Part shown: positions 7,398 to 9,401 of the stretch, piece after piece
Layout of the letters: each line of letters opens with the position of its first letter
How positions within the stretch are numbered: the stretch's first letter is position 1
Source of the DNA: Desulfobacterales bacterium
GTDB taxonomy: Bacteria > Desulfobacterota > Desulfobacteria > Desulfobacterales > Desulfobacteraceae
Length of the DNA stretch: 9,401 nucleotides
Direction of reading: 5' to 3'
Assembly (NCBI GenBank): GCA_022361095.1
Contig: JAKSBO010000978.1
Location: forward strand, 1-9,401
The notes under the pieces: model-generated
Seen by the model: the letters and a program-made list of their open reading frames with translations, nothing else
Told to the model about the DNA's origin: nothing
The model's database searches: none
Position numbers and translations under genes: made by a program

Positions 7398-8351
7398 TCA
7401 GGAATGAAAACAATCGCCATAAATAATTTTCCGGGCGACGCCGTCCTGGCCTTGGAGAATTAGGGCACCGGCATCATCCACATCCAGGGCCTTGCCTTCA
7501 TACATCTGATCATGGGTTTGAACCCTGACTTGGGTGCCGATGGTGGCGGTCCGTTCCTTCCAGCACTTGATGATCCGGGCCGGATCAACGGTTCTAATCC
7601 GAGATTCAAACAGATCCAGAAACCGGACCAGGATCTGTTTTCTGGAAACGGATTTTCCCAGGGCCGTTTTTAAAGAGATGGCCTGGTATTGATCTGAATC
7701 CGGTTCATTGTTCACATTTAGGCCAATACCAAGAAACAGGAAATTAACCATGTCCGCCCGGGTCTCTATTTCTGCCAGCATTCCGGACAACTTCCGGCCG
7801 TTTAGCAGCAGGTCATTGGGCCATTTAACCCGAACATCCAGCTCAAATAAATCGGCCAGGACTTCGGACATGCAGGCCGATGCCGCAAAATTCATGGTCC
7901 AGGCCAGGGGGGGCGGCAAATCCGGCTTGAGAATCAGAGTAAACCAAAGCCCGCCCCGGTCAGAGTCCCAAGGTCTGTTTAACCGTCCCCTGGAGGTTGT
8001 CTGGATCTCTGCTATGACGCAGCTGATATGCGGCACACCTTGCCGGGCTATCTTGCAGGCCTGGTCCATGGTAGAGTCAAGCTCCGGGAAATAAAAAATT
8101 TTATCCTGAAGGTGTGGTGGAAAACAAAAAGGATACAGCAGGTTGTCGGCATGCTGAAGTTGATAACCCGTTGGCAGGGCCTCGATATCCACACCTGCCT
8201 GTTTCAGGGCTTTAATGTGTTTCCACACCGCCACCCGGGAGATTCCTGCGGCTTCACTGAGTTTGACCCCGGACACAGGTTCACCGTCCGACTGGTATAA
8301 AACCTTTAGAATCATTTGCCTGTTATCCGGCAATCCATGGTTAACTTTCAT
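7398..8351 (-). CDS. birA: Bifunctional biotin-protein ligase / biotin operon repressor BirA
   Basis: The 317-residue protein has an N-terminal winged helix-turn-helix (about 13-65, with SGVKLSEAAGISRVAVWKHI as the helix-turn-helix) and a class II biotin-protein ligase domain (about 80-265). An SH3-like C-terminal domain follows (about 270-317). The biotinyl-AMP loop reads SRGRLNRPW (120-128, canonical GRGRxGRxW). KWPND is at 176-180, the catalytic-type Lys187 sits in GRKLSGMLAE and GIGLNVN is at 208-214. It activates biotin with ATP and attaches it to biotin-dependent carboxylases. The DNA-binding domain makes it a candidate repressor of this operon. The frame begins at ATG 8351, inside a large dyad and without a ribosome site. 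ATG 8315 (MILKVLYQ) is a credible alternative that would place the dyad wholly upstream. It is the first gene of birA-bioY-bioM-bioN. Confidence 0.95.
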   Translation of the reverse strand: MKVNHGLPDNRQMILKVLYQSDGEPVSGVKLSEAAGISRVAVWKHIKALKQAGVDIEALPTGYQLQHADNLLYPFCFPPHLQDKIFYFPELDSTMDQACKIARQGVPHISCVIAEIQTTSRGRLNRPWDSDRGGLWFTLILKPDLPPPLAWTMNFAASACMSEVLADLFELDVRVKWPNDLLLNGRKLSGMLAEIETRADMVNFLFLGIGLNVNNEPDSDQYQAISLKTALGKSVSRKQILVRFLDLFESRIRTVDPARIIKCWKERTATIGTQVRVQTHDQMYEGKALDVDDAGALILQGQDGVARKIIYGDCFHS

Positions 8352-8375
8352 GATACATGATTGTTAACCATGGAT
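8333..8375. promoter_or_regulatory. 43-bp dyad at the birA start, candidate BirA operator
   Basis: ATCCATGGTTAAC (8333-8345) and GTTAACCATGGAT (8363-8375) are perfect 13-bp inverted arms. Inside them TCATG and CATGA (8348-8352, 8356-8360) also pair around ATA, so 18 of 20 opposed positions are complementary. The two GTTAAC cores are separated by 17 bp (23 bp centre to centre). That equals the core spacing of the classical BirA operator TTGTAAACC-N15-GGTTTACAA; Gram-positive BirA sites use GTTAAC-like cores. The outer flanks differ from that consensus. Position in front of birA, and overlap with a candidate promoter, favour autorepression by biotinyl-AMP-bound BirA. Confidence 0.6.
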
Positions 8376-8390
8376 GCAGGCAAGGGTCAA
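8361..8390 (-). promoter_or_regulatory. Candidate sigma-70 promoter of the biotin operon
   Basis: TTGACC (8385-8390) matches five of six -35 positions. A weak -10 (TTAACA or TAACAA, 8361-8367) follows at 17-18 bp and lies in the right arm of the dyad. BirA bound to the dyad would cover it. Transcription would start near 8354, almost at the ATG at 8351 (leaderless) or about 40 nt before ATG 8315. Confidence 0.35.
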
Positions 8391-8407
8391 GCAAAATTTT
8401 AACCTTG

Positions 8408-8443
8408 GCAGACTCTATTTTAATAAAAAATTGTCTGCAATTT
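8408..8443 (-). other. Two overlapping alternative hairpins after the methyltransferase gene
   Basis: On the minus strand AAATTG-CAGA-CAATTT (8428-8443) is a 6-bp stem followed by a T-rich run, terminator-like but A-T rich. GCAGAC (8433-8438) can instead pair with GTCTGC (8408-8413) around an A/T loop. The two pairings exclude each other. The stretch lies 7 nt beyond the methyltransferase stop and probably marks its transcript end. Confidence 0.3.
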
Positions 8444-8449
8444 GGGGGG

Positions 8450-9382
8450 CTATTTTCTGCCGATGCACATATCCATGGACTCACACATGGAAACGGGGAT
8501 GGGTTTTATTTTTACGCTTTTAAATCCGGATTCAAGCATGGCATCGGGTACCATGTCCCGGTCAAAAGATAAATCCCGGTCCGAAAGGCTGGTTGGCAGC
8601 CAGCTAAGCACCATCTCTGATGGTTTTGTGCCTTCATCCGTCAGACCGTCATGAACAGATACGAAAACGCCTCCCGGATTCAGGGCATCATAGATTTTTT
8701 TGAACAAGGGATGCAGATCGTCTTTAAAAAAATTCAATGTTGCTTTTGCATATACAAGATCATACCCCCTGCCAATGTGATCGGTTGCATAATCGCCTTC
8801 CATGACGGCGACCATTTTTTCCATACCATATTCGGCAATGATTTCCCGGGTGATTTTTATCACTGCAGGATTGTCAAAAACAACGCCCCTCAAACATGCA
8901 CTTTTTTGGGTTACGGCAATGCAATCCATACCGTGGGCCCCGCCGAGTTCGAGCATTTTTTTCATCCCGGTAAATCCGGGCAGTTTGCTGATTTCCTTTG
9001 CAATTAACTGTGAAATTCCGGTCCGGGAATAATTTCCCATGGCTTTCACATGGGAGGCAAATATTTTTCCCACATCATCAAAGTGCTCCGCTTTGGGCCC
9101 GGGGCCGTTTTTAACGGCATTTTCCATCTGTTCCCTGTTCCGGAAGTTCCACTCATCGGAAAGCATAAGAAGCTCTCCCAGATAGCAATCCTCGCCATGG
9201 ACAAGGAAGGTGTCGGACAGCGTTGTGTTGCGGTACATGCCGTTTTCCTTTTTTAGCAGTTGAATTGCACACAAGGCATTTAAAAAAAGTGCCTTGGAAG
9301 ATTCTGGTCCTTTTCGGCGGAGGTTTAAGTCTAGCAGCAGGTGTAAAATCCACCGGATTAGCAGATTGGCTTGCCCAATCAC
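8450..9382 (-). CDS. SAM-dependent methyltransferase, O-methyltransferase family-2 type
   Basis: The 310-residue protein shows a partial winged-helix/dimerisation region (about 30-110, with FLNALCAIQLLKKENGMYRNT typical of the family) and a class I Rossmann methyltransferase domain (about 115-310). SAM-binding motif I is LELGGAHGMD (144-153), the acidic motif II is VVFDNPAVI (167-175), GDY is at 196-198 and the post-motif strand is LNPGGVFVSVHD (234-245). The His of the plant-type HDWxDE catalytic motif is absent: the corresponding stretch reads LNFFKDD. The reaction may therefore differ from classical phenolic O-methylation, and the substrate is unknown. The only start for the full frame is GTG 9382, directly preceded by an in-frame TGA. 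The first about 30 residues do not resemble the family's usual N-terminal helices. An N-terminal truncation or a frameshift near the edge is possible. The biotin operon follows but shares no obvious function. Confidence 0.85.
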   Translation of the reverse strand: MIGQANLLIRWILHLLLDLNLRRKGPESSKALFLNALCAIQLLKKENGMYRNTTLSDTFLVHGEDCYLGELLMLSDEWNFRNREQMENAVKNGPGPKAEHFDDVGKIFASHVKAMGNYSRTGISQLIAKEISKLPGFTGMKKMLELGGAHGMDCIAVTQKSACLRGVVFDNPAVIKITREIIAEYGMEKMVAVMEGDYATDHIGRGYDLVYAKATLNFFKDDLHPLFKKIYDALNPGGVFVSVHDGLTDEGTKPSEMVLSWLPTSLSDRDLSFDRDMVPDAMLESGFKSVKIKPIPVSMCESMDMCIGRK

Positions 9383-9401
9383 TCAGTTTCTTGGATAGTT
9401 A

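Noticed and set aside
8320..8380. Reading the dyad as a transposon end or attachment site
   Set aside because: There is no transposase, integrase or target duplication nearby. The position at birA and the core spacing fit an operator much better.

Overview
This window is chromosomal DNA from what looks like an anaerobic Desulfobacterota (Desulfobacter-type) bacterium. I infer this from the overall protein character, the abundance of hybrid histidine kinases and single-receiver proteins, and a biotin-scavenging operon; no marker gene proves it. Every credible gene lies on the minus strand, so transcription runs from high to low coordinates.

Right end (8450-9382): a SAM-dependent methyltransferase of the O-methyltransferase family-2 type. 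Its N-terminus is short or irregular, with an in-frame stop directly before the first usable start. A short structured intergenic stretch follows.

Centre right (5243-8351): a biotin uptake operon in the order birA (biotin-protein ligase/repressor), bioY (S-component), bioM (ECF ATPase) and bioN (ECF transmembrane component). No biotin-synthesis gene is seen, so the operon appears to serve salvage and attachment of external biotin. A 43-bp interrupted dyad with perfect 13-bp arms surrounds the birA start. Its GTTAAC cores are spaced as in known BirA operators, so the operon is probably repressed by its own first product. The BioY copy has Ala where the family normally has a biotin-contacting Asp.

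Centre (4820-5242): about 420 bp with no convincing gene. It holds two hairpins that could end the biotin transcript and a GC-rich structured patch.

Left (1-4819): a signalling cluster. It encodes a soluble hybrid kinase (REC-GAF-HisKA-HATPase-REC), a stand-alone receiver protein overlapping it by 14 nt, a small lipoprotein-like frame that needs one base removed to be intact, and a membrane sensor with a periplasmic domain, HAMP and at least three PAS domains. The sensor runs off the left edge. Overlaps and tight spacing suggest one operon forming a multi-step phosphorelay. No DNA-binding or enzymatic output domain is visible, so the output is unknown.

I found no tRNA, rRNA, CRISPR array, insertion sequence or integrase. 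The points most worth following up are the dyad at the birA start, the BioY substitution and the frameshifted lipoprotein between the receiver and the sensor.
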